Source: Phycisphaeraceae bacterium
Lineage (GTDB): Bacteria > Planctomycetota > Phycisphaerae > Phycisphaerales > Zrk34
Assembly (NCBI GenBank): GCA_028281485.1
Contig: JANQJT010000087.1
Location: 1-22,077, forward strand
DNA length: 22,077 nt
Direction of reading: 5' to 3'
The position numbers and the translations under genes were made by a program. The notes under the pieces were generated by a model, which did not search any database, had not been told where the DNA came from, and saw nothing but the letters and a program-made list of their open reading frames with translations. Below, in pieces: positions 1 to 6,412 of this stretch (the first letter of the stretch is position 1; each line of letters starts with the position of its first letter).

Positions 1-132
1 AGCCTCGGCCAGCTGATCGAGCTGGGCCGAGTCCTGGTTGTTTGCGACCGAGATGAACTCAGAAACGAGGATGGCAAAGAAGAGGATGACTCCGAGTCCG
101 ACGAGCAGGCCGATCTTCGTTTCCCTGGTCAT
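1..132 (-). CDS. Partial membrane protein following rsmH (N-terminal 44 residues)
   Basis: Only the first 44 codons are in the window; the gene runs off the left edge. It opens with ATG at 132 (MTRETKIGLLVGLG...), a short charged N-terminus, then one hydrophobic segment at about residues 8-25 (GLLVGLGVILFFAILVS) and a polar Gln/Asp-rich stretch (residues 31-44). This is an N-in single-pass membrane protein with an extracytoplasmic remainder. It lies 54 bp downstream of rsmH on the same strand, probably in the same operon, where many bacteria carry ftsL. The N-terminus reminds me of planctomycete envelope proteins with a LysM domain, but that is recollection of style; the diagnostic part is outside the window. 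No strong ribosome binding site precedes the ATG. Confidence 0.7.
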   Translation of the reverse strand, partial: MTRETKIGLLVGLGVILFFAILVSEFISVANNQDSAQLDQLAEA

Positions 133-186
133 GAGCGTCCGTCCGTGAGCTTAAAAGAGTGTCGTTCCTTCGACGCGTGCATTGTA

Positions 187-1107
187 TCAAGGCGTCGTTG
201 TTTGTCCCGTCGCGATCCAGCGCAGCACGCGGAGTCTTGCCGATCGGCTGCGCGAGTTGGCGCGTCGTTCGATCTCGCTCGGCCTCAGCGGCTTGTTGAC
301 GACCAGCTCCGCTGATCCGTCCGCGGCGTACCGCCGAAAGGCCTGCTTGACGGCGCGGTCTTCCAGCGAGTGGAAGCTGATGAAGACGGCCAGGCCGTCG
401 GGTTTCATCAGACGCGGCAGCGCCGCCAGGAGCGTATCGAGCCGACCCATCTCGTCGTTGACGGCGATGCGCAGGGCCTGAAACGTGCGTGTGGCCGGGT
501 GAATCCGCTGTCTGCGGGCTCGCGGGCCGTACACGGCACAACACAGATCCGCCAACTCTCTGGTGGTTTTGATCGGCGCTTGTTTGCGACGTTCGACAAT
601 TTTTCGACTTATCGGGCGGCTGAATCTTTCGTCGCCGAATTGATAGATAATGTCGGCCAATTCCTGCTGGGGGGTGTGATTGACCAGGTCGGCGGCGGTG
701 GTCTCGGCGGTGGGGTCGAGTCGCATGTCCAGGGGGCCGTCCTGCAGGAAGCTTAGGCCGCGCTGGGGATCGTCCACCTGGGTGGAGGCGAAGCCCAGAT
801 CGGCCAGCAGACCGTCGACACGGTCGATTTCGAGGCTTTCCAGCACCATTTCGGCTTCGCAGAAGTTGCGATGGACCACATCGAACCGGACGGGCGCGTC
901 TTTCAGGTCGTCCTGGAGGAATTGGACGTTGGCGGCGTCAACGTCGAGGCCGACGTATCGGCCGCCGGGCGCCAGGCGGGGCATGATGAGCCGGGCGTGC
1001 CCGCCGCGCCCCACGGTGCAGTCCAACACGGTCTGGCCGGGCTGGGGCGCGAGGTGCTCGAGCACCTGTTCGGGCATGACTGAGATGTGGCCGTCGGGTT
1101 GATTCAC
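187..1107 (-). CDS. rsmH: 16S rRNA (cytosine(1402)-N(4))-methyltransferase RsmH
   Basis: Cytoplasmic SAM-dependent enzyme that methylates N4 of C1402 in the 16S rRNA P-site region; also called MraW and classically the second gene of the dcw cluster. The 306-residue length is typical. The N-terminal HISVMPEQVLEHL stretch matches the family opening. Motif I is DCTVGRGGH (residues 29-37), followed by an acidic ribose-contact strand (GLDVDAAN) and the family signature LLADLGFASTQVDD. The C-terminal half holds RTFQALRIAVNDE and FISFHSLEDRAVK, both very conserved in RsmH, and ends with an Arg-rich RSRSARLRVLRW segment. The start is GTG at 1107, directly before the conserved region. It is followed by a membrane protein gene and preceded by the divergent zinc-ribbon gene. 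No mraZ is visible upstream, which is the usual neighbour. Confidence 0.97.
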   Translation of the reverse strand: MNQPDGHISVMPEQVLEHLAPQPGQTVLDCTVGRGGHARLIMPRLAPGGRYVGLDVDAANVQFLQDDLKDAPVRFDVVHRNFCEAEMVLESLEIDRVDGLLADLGFASTQVDDPQRGLSFLQDGPLDMRLDPTAETTAADLVNHTPQQELADIIYQFGDERFSRPISRKIVERRKQAPIKTTRELADLCCAVYGPRARRQRIHPATRTFQALRIAVNDEMGRLDTLLAALPRLMKPDGLAVFISFHSLEDRAVKQAFRRYAADGSAELVVNKPLRPSEIERRANSRSRSARLRVLRWIATGQTTTP

Positions 1108-1138
1108 GCGATGTCTATCCGCCTTTGCCGCAATGGAC

Positions 1139-1147
1139 TGCTACAAT
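1139..1147 (+). promoter_or_regulatory. Extended -10 promoter for the 1155 gene, predicted leaderless
   Basis: TGCTACAAT is an extended -10 element (TGn plus TACAAT). The hexamer ends at 1147, so transcription should begin at or within a base or two of the ATG at 1155. No convincing -35 or Shine-Dalgarno is present between it and the gene. Confidence 0.5.
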
Positions 1148-1154
1148 TCGGCAC

Positions 1155-1490
1155 ATGATTCGGCTGATCTGCCCACAATGCAACGCGATGCTCGAGATGG
1201 ACAGCGCCTTTCGGGGCAGTGTCTGTCGCTGCAGTGAATGCGGAGCGATGATCAAGGTGCCGCGAAAGCGCACCGTTGCCGACCCGACTCGACCCGCCCC
1301 GCAGCGTCCGGAACAACCGGTTGACCTGCCACCGGGCAAGGTAACCGCTGAGACGGAAAACACCAACATCGAGCCGGAGCTGGCGGAGCTGGCGCCGACC
1401 GGGCGGGGTGTGCTGGTAGTGGCGTTGCTGATCGCGTTGGTGGTGGTCGCGGTGCTGGTGTACCTGGGGATCAGTTACGACCTAATTTGA
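1155..1490 (+). CDS. Small zinc-ribbon protein with C-terminal membrane anchor
   Basis: Unnamed 111-residue protein. The N-terminus carries a CxxC...CxxC zinc ribbon (C6, C9, C26, C29, with an extra C24), of the type seen in planctomycete proteins that begin MIRxxCPxC. A Pro-rich linker follows (residues 45-65), then one hydrophobic transmembrane helix at about residues 84-105 and a very short tail. The predicted arrangement is a cytoplasmic zinc ribbon tethered to the membrane. A TTG 30 bp upstream is in frame, but ATG 1155 fits the zinc-ribbon N-terminus and the adjacent -10 element better. The last 20 bp overlap the 3' end of mreD on the other strand. It lies between rsmH and mreD and is transcribed against both, so it is not part of either operon. 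Function unknown. Confidence 0.75.
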   Translation: MIRLICPQCNAMLEMDSAFRGSVCRCSECGAMIKVPRKRTVADPTRPAPQRPEQPVDLPPGKVTAETENTNIEPELAELAPTGRGVLVVALLIALVVVAVLVYLGISYDLI

Positions 1491-2025
1491 AGCCTTGGAA
1501 TCCGAACGCGGGTGCGATGCGAATCAACGCCCACGACAGGGGGATGGCAAACAGCGCGGTGTAGACCGACGCCAGGACGCCGCCCCACAGCAGCGACAAC
1601 GGGCTGAAAGTCACCAACGGATCGTAGAAGCTCCGCACAACGAGGATGGCGATCGCGACCAGTTGGACACCGATCCCACAGGCGCCCACGGCGAACGCGT
1701 GACTCATGGGGTGGCTTTTCAGCAGCGACGCGCGCACCTGCAGGATCACCGCCCCACCGGCCATCATGCCGAACGTCCAGGGCCCGACCAGCACCATCTG
1801 CGCCTCTCCGCCGGCGACGGTGTGTACCGGCATGAGCATGTCCATGACGAAGCCCAGCAGGCCCCACGCCCAGAGCGTGGCGCGGCGCGGCGCGAACAGG
1901 CCCACGAAGACGCCGAGGATGATCGTGAACTGCGGCGCGATCGTGCCGATCTCGAACAGCGCCGCCAGGCCCTTCTGCATCGCACAAAACAGGTACGCCA
2001 CGAGAACAAACAGGACCCAGTTCAT
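1471..2025 (-). CDS. mreD: Rod shape-determining protein MreD (putative)
   Basis: 184-residue, strongly hydrophobic protein with about five transmembrane segments, the size and topology expected for MreD, the integral membrane partner of MreC and MreB in the elongation complex. MreD is poorly conserved in sequence, so the name rests mainly on topology and on its position as third gene of an mreB-mreC-mreD series. A membrane motif of the GLLGFVMDMLMP kind (around residues 55-66) matches the small-residue/Asp pattern common in MreD. Its ATG overlaps the mreC stop codon by 4 nt (ATGA, 2022-2025), indicating translational coupling. Its 3' end overlaps the convergent zinc-ribbon gene by 20 bp. Confidence 0.82.
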   Translation of the reverse strand: MNWVLFVLVAYLFCAMQKGLAALFEIGTIAPQFTIILGVFVGLFAPRRATLWAWGLLGFVMDMLMPVHTVAGGEAQMVLVGPWTFGMMAGGAVILQVRASLLKSHPMSHAFAVGACGIGVQLVAIAILVVRSFYDPLVTFSPLSLLWGGVLASVYTALFAIPLSWALIRIAPAFGFQGFKLGRN

Positions 2026-2885
2026 CGCGTCACCTCCCCGCCCCTGGGCCGAACGACCCAGATGTGGCCGAGGTAACGGATCGTGGGGATGGGACGGACG
2101 ATGACGCGTTTACGCAGGGGCAGGTCGGCGGCGGACTCCACCGCAACCACCTGGCCGACGACCATGAACTGCGCCGCGTGGTACCAGTCGGCGTCCTTGA
2201 GCTTGGCCAGGTCGCCTTCCTGTACGGGCATCTTCTCGGGCACGATGGCGATGAGCCGGCCGTCGTTGGTGGCGGTGAACAGGCGGGGGACGTTGTGTTC
2301 TTCGGTTTGTCGGTCTTCCTGCGCGGGGGGCGGGGAGACGGTGGCGTTGAACTTCAGGCCGGGCGAGGTGATCAATTGGACGGTCGAGCCGGTGCGGCCG
2401 GCATCGACGACGCGGCCGATGAGGTTGGCGTCGGTCACGGCGGGCAGGCCGACGGCCAGGCCGTCGCGCGTGCCCTTGTTGATGCGCAGCGTGTTCTCAC
2501 GGGGCCCGGAGGATCGCCCGGTGACCGAGGCGGGCAGGAAATCGAACGCGCCGGTGTCGATGTAAGTGGCCAGCTCCTGCAGCGCCGCGTTTTCACGGCG
2601 GAGCTGATCGTTTTCCTGTTGGTACCGCCGGGCCAGGCCCTGGTAGTAGACGACGTACTTGTTGGCTTCCTGCAGTTCCTTGATGTGCTGGGGCGGGTCG
2701 TGGGTGTTGCGCGCGGCACTGATGGGCAGCGCGAGCAGGTGGCTGACGGGTTGGAGCAGCACGTCGACGGTGCGCCTGAGAGGACGCGCGGCCCACTGGT
2801 ACCGCCCCGCCGGGAGCACGGCGCCGGCGACGAGCGCGAGCATCAATCCGGCGACCAGCAGCGAGCGGAGTGGGGGAAGTTTCAT
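2022..2885 (-). CDS. mreC: Rod shape-determining protein MreC
   Basis: 287-residue periplasmic scaffold protein of the elongation machinery. An N-terminal signal anchor covers about residues 8-26. A coiled coil rich in Gln, Glu and Arg follows (about 66-108, with QQENDQLRRENAALQ). From about residue 118 there is the beta-rich MreC domain, with the family-like stretches RINKGTRDGLAVGLPAV and IGRVVDAGRTGSTVQLIT and a C-terminal segment ending near YLGHIWVVRP. A Gln/Glu-rich insertion near residues 205-220 looks like a loop. It sits between mreB (66-bp gap) and mreD (4-nt overlap). No good Shine-Dalgarno precedes its ATG. Confidence 0.93.
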   Translation of the reverse strand: MKLPPLRSLLVAGLMLALVAGAVLPAGRYQWAARPLRRTVDVLLQPVSHLLALPISAARNTHDPPQHIKELQEANKYVVYYQGLARRYQQENDQLRRENAALQELATYIDTGAFDFLPASVTGRSSGPRENTLRINKGTRDGLAVGLPAVTDANLIGRVVDAGRTGSTVQLITSPGLKFNATVSPPPAQEDRQTEEHNVPRLFTATNDGRLIAIVPEKMPVQEGDLAKLKDADWYHAAQFMVVGQVVAVESAADLPLRKRVIVRPIPTIRYLGHIWVVRPRGGEVTR

Positions 2886-2951
2886 GGTTCTGTGGGATGC
2901 GGTTTCGTAAGCGTGAGCGGTGCGGCGTCTGCGCGGCGGAGCGGGCCGAGG

Positions 2952-4007
2952 TTAATCGTCCATATCGCTCTCGACGGTGCTCTTCCAGTCCTCGATGTTT
3001 TCGAGGTAGATGCTGGTGCCGCGGGCGACACAGGTGAGCGGGTCGTCGGCGATGCGGACGTCCAGGCCGGTGGCGTTGGAGAGGATCACGTCGATGCCGC
3101 GGAGCAGTGCGCCGCCGCCGGCGAGGACCAAGCCGTTGTCGACCAGGTCCGCGGCGAGCTCGGGTTCGGCGCGTTCGAGCGTGCGGGTGACGGTGTTGAT
3201 GATGGCGCTGAGCGGTTCCTGCAGGGCCTCGCGGATCTCTTCGCTGGTGACGACGGTCTTGCGGGGCAGGCCGGAGATCATGTCGCGACCGCGCACCTCG
3301 AGGGTGGTCTCCTCGCCGGTGGTGGGCGCGGCCGAGCCGATGTCGATCTTGATGCGCTCGGCGGTCTGCTCGCCGATCATCAGGTTGTAGGTCTTCTTCA
3401 TGTGGTTGATGATCGCCTCGTCCATGTCGTCGCCGGCGACACGGACGGACGTGCACTCGGCGATGTCGGCCAGGGACATGATGGCGACCTCGGTGGTGCC
3501 GCCGCCGATGTCGACGATCATGGAGGCGGTGGCCTCGACGATGGGCAGGCCCGCGCCGATGCCGGCGGCCATGGGCTCCTCGACGAGGTAGACGCGGCGT
3601 GCGCCGGCGCGCTCGGCCGAGTCGAGCACGGCGCGTTTCTCGACGGCGGTGATGCCCGAGGGGATGGCGATCACGACGCGGGGCCCGAAGAAGCGGTTGC
3701 GGCCCTGCACCTTGCGGATGAAGTAGCCGAGCATGGCCTCGGTGATCTCGAAGTCGCTGATCACGCCGTCCTTGAGCGGGCGGATGGCGGTGATCGAGCC
3801 GGGCGTCTTGCCGAGCATCTCCTTGGCCACCCAGCCCACGGCGTTGCCCTTCTGCAGGACCTTGTTGGTGCCCTTGGTCACGGCCACCACGGAGGGCTCG
3901 TTCAACACGATACCCTCACCGCGTACACAGACGAGTGTGTTACAGGTACCCAGGTCGATCCCCATATCGACGCTGAACCAACCTAAAAGGCTATCGAGCT
4001 CGAACAA
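2952..4007 (-). CDS. mreB: Rod shape-determining protein MreB (actin-like)
   Basis: Actin-fold ATPase forming membrane-associated filaments that guide lateral wall synthesis. The first phosphate loop reads DMGIDLGTCNTLV, followed by EGIVLNEPSVVAV. The second phosphate loop is VDIGGGTTEVAI, and the adenosine motif is NGLVLAGGGALLRGID. Also characteristic are EEPMAAGIGAGLPI and GDDMDEAIINHMKK. Start choice: the frame is open to a GTG at 4031, but a TTG at 4007 is preceded by a GGAAAGG sequence about 11 nt away and gives an N-terminus (FELDSLLGWFSVDMGIDLG) of normal MreB length. I prefer 4007; 4031 remains possible. The Cys in LGTCNT replaces the more usual Ala. It heads the mreBCD series, with a leader holding inverted repeats and an upstream terminator. 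Confidence 0.96.
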   Translation of the reverse strand: MFELDSLLGWFSVDMGIDLGTCNTLVCVRGEGIVLNEPSVVAVTKGTNKVLQKGNAVGWVAKEMLGKTPGSITAIRPLKDGVISDFEITEAMLGYFIRKVQGRNRFFGPRVVIAIPSGITAVEKRAVLDSAERAGARRVYLVEEPMAAGIGAGLPIVEATASMIVDIGGGTTEVAIMSLADIAECTSVRVAGDDMDEAIINHMKKTYNLMIGEQTAERIKIDIGSAAPTTGEETTLEVRGRDMISGLPRKTVVTSEEIREALQEPLSAIINTVTRTLERAEPELAADLVDNGLVLAGGGALLRGIDVILSNATGLDVRIADDPLTCVARGTSIYLENIEDWKSTVESDMDD

Positions 4008-4052
4008 GTTGGCTAATGCCCTTTCCGCCACAAGGTCCGGTCAATTGACGTG

Positions 4053-4091
4053 CCGATCGCGACGATCGGTCCGATAGTCCCCTGATCGGAC
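4053..4091 (-). repeat. Paired inverted repeats in the mreB leader
   Basis: Two perfect 7-bp inverted repeats lie next to each other: CCGATCG (4053-4059)/CGATCGG (4063-4069) with a 3-nt loop, and GTCCGAT (4069-4075)/ATCGGAC (4085-4091) with a 9-nt loop. They share the word GATCGG, so alternative pairings are possible. They fall between the proposed promoter and the mreB start and have no U-tract, so they are not a simple terminator. They could be an operator or an RNA leader structure. Confidence 0.5.
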
Positions 4092-4103
4092 GGACTACCG
4101 GAG

Positions 4104-4131
4104 ATTATCAAAAAAAAGCAACGGTAATCAA
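4104..4131 (-). promoter_or_regulatory. Candidate mreB promoter overlapping a terminator
   Basis: On the minus strand TTGATT (4131-4126), a 16-nt spacer and GATAAT (4109-4104) form a plausible sigma-70-like promoter. The -35 lies in the loop of the terminator hairpin and the spacer contains its T8 tract. The predicted start near 4097 gives mreB a leader of about 65-90 nt. Confidence 0.4.
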
Positions 4132-4140
4132 ACCGTTGCC
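4110..4140 (-). terminator. Intrinsic terminator downstream of the 57-aa gene
   Basis: On the minus strand GCAACGG, an 8-nt loop and CCGTTGC form a perfect 7-bp stem immediately followed by eight T residues. It lies 39 bp past the stop codon of the microprotein gene and separates it from mreB. Confidence 0.88.
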
Positions 4141-4178
4141 CTTCAAAAACTTCGGAATGTGCTGCCGGTTCGGTGTGA

Positions 4179-4352
4179 TCACTGGCCCAAGATATAGAGG
4201 GGATTGGCGTTGCCGGTGAGCTGGGTGTTCTTGATCCAGAGGTATCCGATGCTGACACCCAGACAGATCACAGCGGCCAGGGCGAGGGCCGTGTAGACGT
4301 TGGCTGAGGCCTTGGACTGCCTGACCGGGGTGGGGGAATCGAACTGACTCAT
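4179..4352 (-). CDS. 57-residue single-pass membrane microprotein
   Basis: Small gene of 57 codons plus TGA. ATG at 4352 is preceded by GGAG at a good distance (GGAGATTTGTC). The product has a polar N-terminus rich in Ser, Thr and Pro (residues 1-18), one transmembrane helix at about residues 19-39 (VYTALALAAVICLGVSIGYLW) and a short polar tail ending NPLYILGQ. It starts 22 bp after the coiled-coil gene on the same strand and is followed by a strong terminator, so the two make a bicistronic unit. I do not recognise the family. The good ribosome binding site, tight spacing and terminator make it a convincing real gene despite its size. It may be a membrane partner of the coiled-coil protein. 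Confidence 0.75.
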   Translation of the reverse strand: MSQFDSPTPVRQSKASANVYTALALAAVICLGVSIGYLWIKNTQLTGNANPLYILGQ

Positions 4353-4374
4353 GACAAATCTCCGGTTTGGCGGC

Positions 4375-5214
4375 TTAGAAGTTGGCGGCGAGGACTTGGA
4401 GGTTGGGACGGATCTCGCCGGTGGCGAGCGTGACGCGGCCGGCGCTGCTGTTGAGGTCGACCTGGCTGATGACGAGGGTGCCGATGAAGTTGCCGCCGTC
4501 GTGGATCATGAACTCCATGCCCTCGGCGACGCGATCGTTGGAGCCGACGTTGACGGAGACGAACACGTCGTCGGCGACGGTCTGCACGCCGGTGACGACG
4601 CCGCGGACGTTGACGCTGCCGGCGGTCGGGCCGACCGCTTCGTTGCGGCTGGCGACGGCGCCGCCGCTGGTGAGCTGGCTCTCAAGATCGGCCAGCTTCT
4701 CCTTGAGCAGGCGGACCTGCTCGACGGCGGTCTCCAGCTCGGTGCTGAGCGTCTGGTTCTGGTCGGTCAGCTCGGTGTTGCGCTTCTGGTTGCGGAGCGT
4801 GTCGGTGCGGGCCTTATCGAGTTCGGAACGCATCGTGGCGATGATCGCGCTCTGCTGCTCAAAGCCGGCGGAGACCTGTTGAAGCTGCGCCTCTTTGACC
4901 TGCAGCTGACTCTCGGCGCTGATCGCCTGACTCTTAGCGGTGGCCAGATCGTTTTGCAGCCCTGCGATCTCACCCTCGTAGGCGTTCTTCTGCGCCGCGG
5001 CGTCTTCCTTCAGCTGGGCCAGTTCGTCGTTGAGCGACTTGACGCGGTCGTTGGCAGTGCGCGCCGACTGCTGAGCCTGTTGACCGACGGCCACCTTGCC
5101 TTCGAGTTCCTCAATTTTCGTAGAGGTGTTCTTGACGAAAGGCACTAATAGCGCGGGGGTCATGACCGCCATCAGGGTCACCACCACCACAAAAATCTTG
5201 GTGAGAATGCTCAC
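4375..5214 (-). CDS. Membrane-anchored coiled-coil protein with MreC/FlgT-like C-terminal beta domain
   Basis: 279 residues with three parts. A signal anchor spans about residues 5-27. A long coiled coil rich in Gln, Glu, Lys and Ala spans about 31-182. After a Gly/Ala linker comes a compact beta domain (about 200-275), whose VFVSVNVGSNDRVAEGMEF and FIGTLVISQVDLNSSAGRVTL stretches have the 'long strand, GxxDGV-x-GM, G-x-V' pattern of MreC and of the FlgT C-terminal domain. The overall layout is that of MreC. Start is GTG at 5214, chosen because GGAGG lies 6 nt upstream and the anchor follows directly. It precedes the 57-aa membrane protein and then the mreBCD operon on the same strand, suggesting an envelope scaffold role. 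I do not know a gene name. Confidence 0.8.
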   Translation of the reverse strand: MSILTKIFVVVVTLMAVMTPALLVPFVKNTSTKIEELEGKVAVGQQAQQSARTANDRVKSLNDELAQLKEDAAAQKNAYEGEIAGLQNDLATAKSQAISAESQLQVKEAQLQQVSAGFEQQSAIIATMRSELDKARTDTLRNQKRNTELTDQNQTLSTELETAVEQVRLLKEKLADLESQLTSGGAVASRNEAVGPTAGSVNVRGVVTGVQTVADDVFVSVNVGSNDRVAEGMEFMIHDGGNFIGTLVISQVDLNSSAGRVTLATGEIRPNLQVLAANF

Positions 5215-5316
5215 GATTGCCTCCAGGTTGCCGGGCTCGGCGTGTGGGTCGGTTGGCCGTCACGAAGGGCAGTTCACGCAGGTAGGCTGGCGTCTGCCCC
5301 GACCTCAATTAACGTC

Positions 5317-5345
5317 ATTCAAACGGTTTGCGTGCGTGCTGTCAA
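5317..5345 (-). promoter_or_regulatory. Promoter for the coiled-coil/microprotein operon
   Basis: On the minus strand a perfect -35 TTGACA (5345-5340), 17-nt spacer and TTGAAT (5322-5317) precede the GTG at 5214, giving a leader of about 95 nt. The spacer overlaps a small palindrome, CAAAC-C-GTTTG (5320-5330). Confidence 0.55.
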
Positions 5346-5371
5346 CCGCTTGGGGGGCGGCAAACGCGAAA

Positions 5372-6412
5372 TCAGCGCTCCGAAGCGACGGCCGGGTGGG
5401 TGCGGCGGAGCACGCTGGCGGCAGCGGCGATGCGGACCTGGGGGCTGGAATCGTCCAGCAAGCCGATCAGGGCCCGCAGGGTCGCGTCGTCGTCATACCA
5501 GCCCATGGCGAAGGCGGCCTGAGCACGCAGGGGATCGATGGGGCTGACGGCGTACTCAAAGACGATCGGGCGGGCGCGGTCTTCCAATCGCACGAGCACC
5601 TGCCCGCTGCCGGTCTCGCGCAGCCGACCGGTCCGCACGACACGGGCGATGGACGCGGCCGCGGCCAGTCGCACCTCCGCGGGGTGGTCGTCGAGCAGGG
5701 TCTGCAGGCCGGTCGCCCCGGGCTGATCACCGACGGCGCCGATGGTGTTGATCGCCAGCACCTGCACCTCGCCGATCGGGCTGTAGAGCGAGGCACGGAT
5801 GGTGGCCAGCTCGGTGTCGCTGCCGAGCTTGACGATGGCCTCAGCGATCTGGCATCGCATGACGGCGACGCGCTCCTTGCTGATGCGCGGCATGGGGGCC
5901 TTGGCGGCCTGCTTGAGCAGCGGGATGGCGCTGTCCTCGCCGATCAGCCCCAGCAGCAGCGCGATGTTGGAGCGGAGCGTGGGGTCCTGGCTGTTGAGCA
6001 GCATGTCGGCCATGGGCGAGATGTCGATGTCCTCACCCAGCACGTATAGCGCGTAGAGCGCCGCGGCGCGGACCGAGGTGTTTTCATCGTTGAGCAGGGG
6101 ATGGATGGCGGGCACGGTGTTGCGCATGTCGAGCATGCCGGCGGTGACGACGGCGGCGAAGCGCACGCCGGGGTTGGGATCGGTCAGGCCGCGCTCGGCC
6201 AGGGGCTTGCACCGCTCGGGCACGACGTGCATGGCCTCGATCGCGTTGGCACGCAGGGCGGGGATGTCGCCCAGCGAGGCGGTGACGATCATCTCGATCG
6301 CCCGGTCGTGGGCCCGCAGGTGGTTGATGGGTTGGTCGGACTGGGCACGTGCCAGGACGGCCGTGAGGATCACGATGCCCGAAATAGTGAGCGTGGTGAG
6401 GCGTGATTTCAT
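5372..6412 (-). CDS. Exported HEAT-repeat protein
   Basis: 346 residues. The N-terminus is a clear signal peptide (MKSRLTTLTISGIVILTAVLARA, cleavage expected after ARA). The mature part is a run of alpha-helical HEAT/PBS-type repeats with recurrent phrases such as PGVRFAAVVTAGML, TSVRAAALYALYVLG, AEVRLAAAASIARVV and PQVRIAAAASVLRR, spaced about 30-40 residues apart. Such solenoids bind other proteins; there is no catalytic motif. Its ATG overlaps the lnt stop by 4 nt (ATGA), so it is probably co-translated with lnt. The frame is open further upstream, but that part lies within lnt and lacks a ribosome binding site, whereas 6412 gives a clean signal peptide. Specific function unknown. Confidence 0.85.
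   Translation of the reverse strand: MKSRLTTLTISGIVILTAVLARAQSDQPINHLRAHDRAIEMIVTASLGDIPALRANAIEAMHVVPERCKPLAERGLTDPNPGVRFAAVVTAGMLDMRNTVPAIHPLLNDENTSVRAAALYALYVLGEDIDISPMADMLLNSQDPTLRSNIALLLGLIGEDSAIPLLKQAAKAPMPRISKERVAVMRCQIAEAIVKLGSDTELATIRASLYSPIGEVQVLAINTIGAVGDQPGATGLQTLLDDHPAEVRLAAAASIARVVRTGRLRETGSGQVLVRLEDRARPIVFEYAVSPIDPLRAQAAFAMGWYDDDATLRALIGLLDDSSPQVRIAAAASVLRRTHPAVASER

Noticed and set aside
2064..3986. A 640-codon open frame on plus, rich in Gly, Asp and Val
   Set aside because: It lies fully antisense to mreC and mreB, which have unmistakable motifs; it is a by-product of high-GC codon bias and has low-complexity composition.
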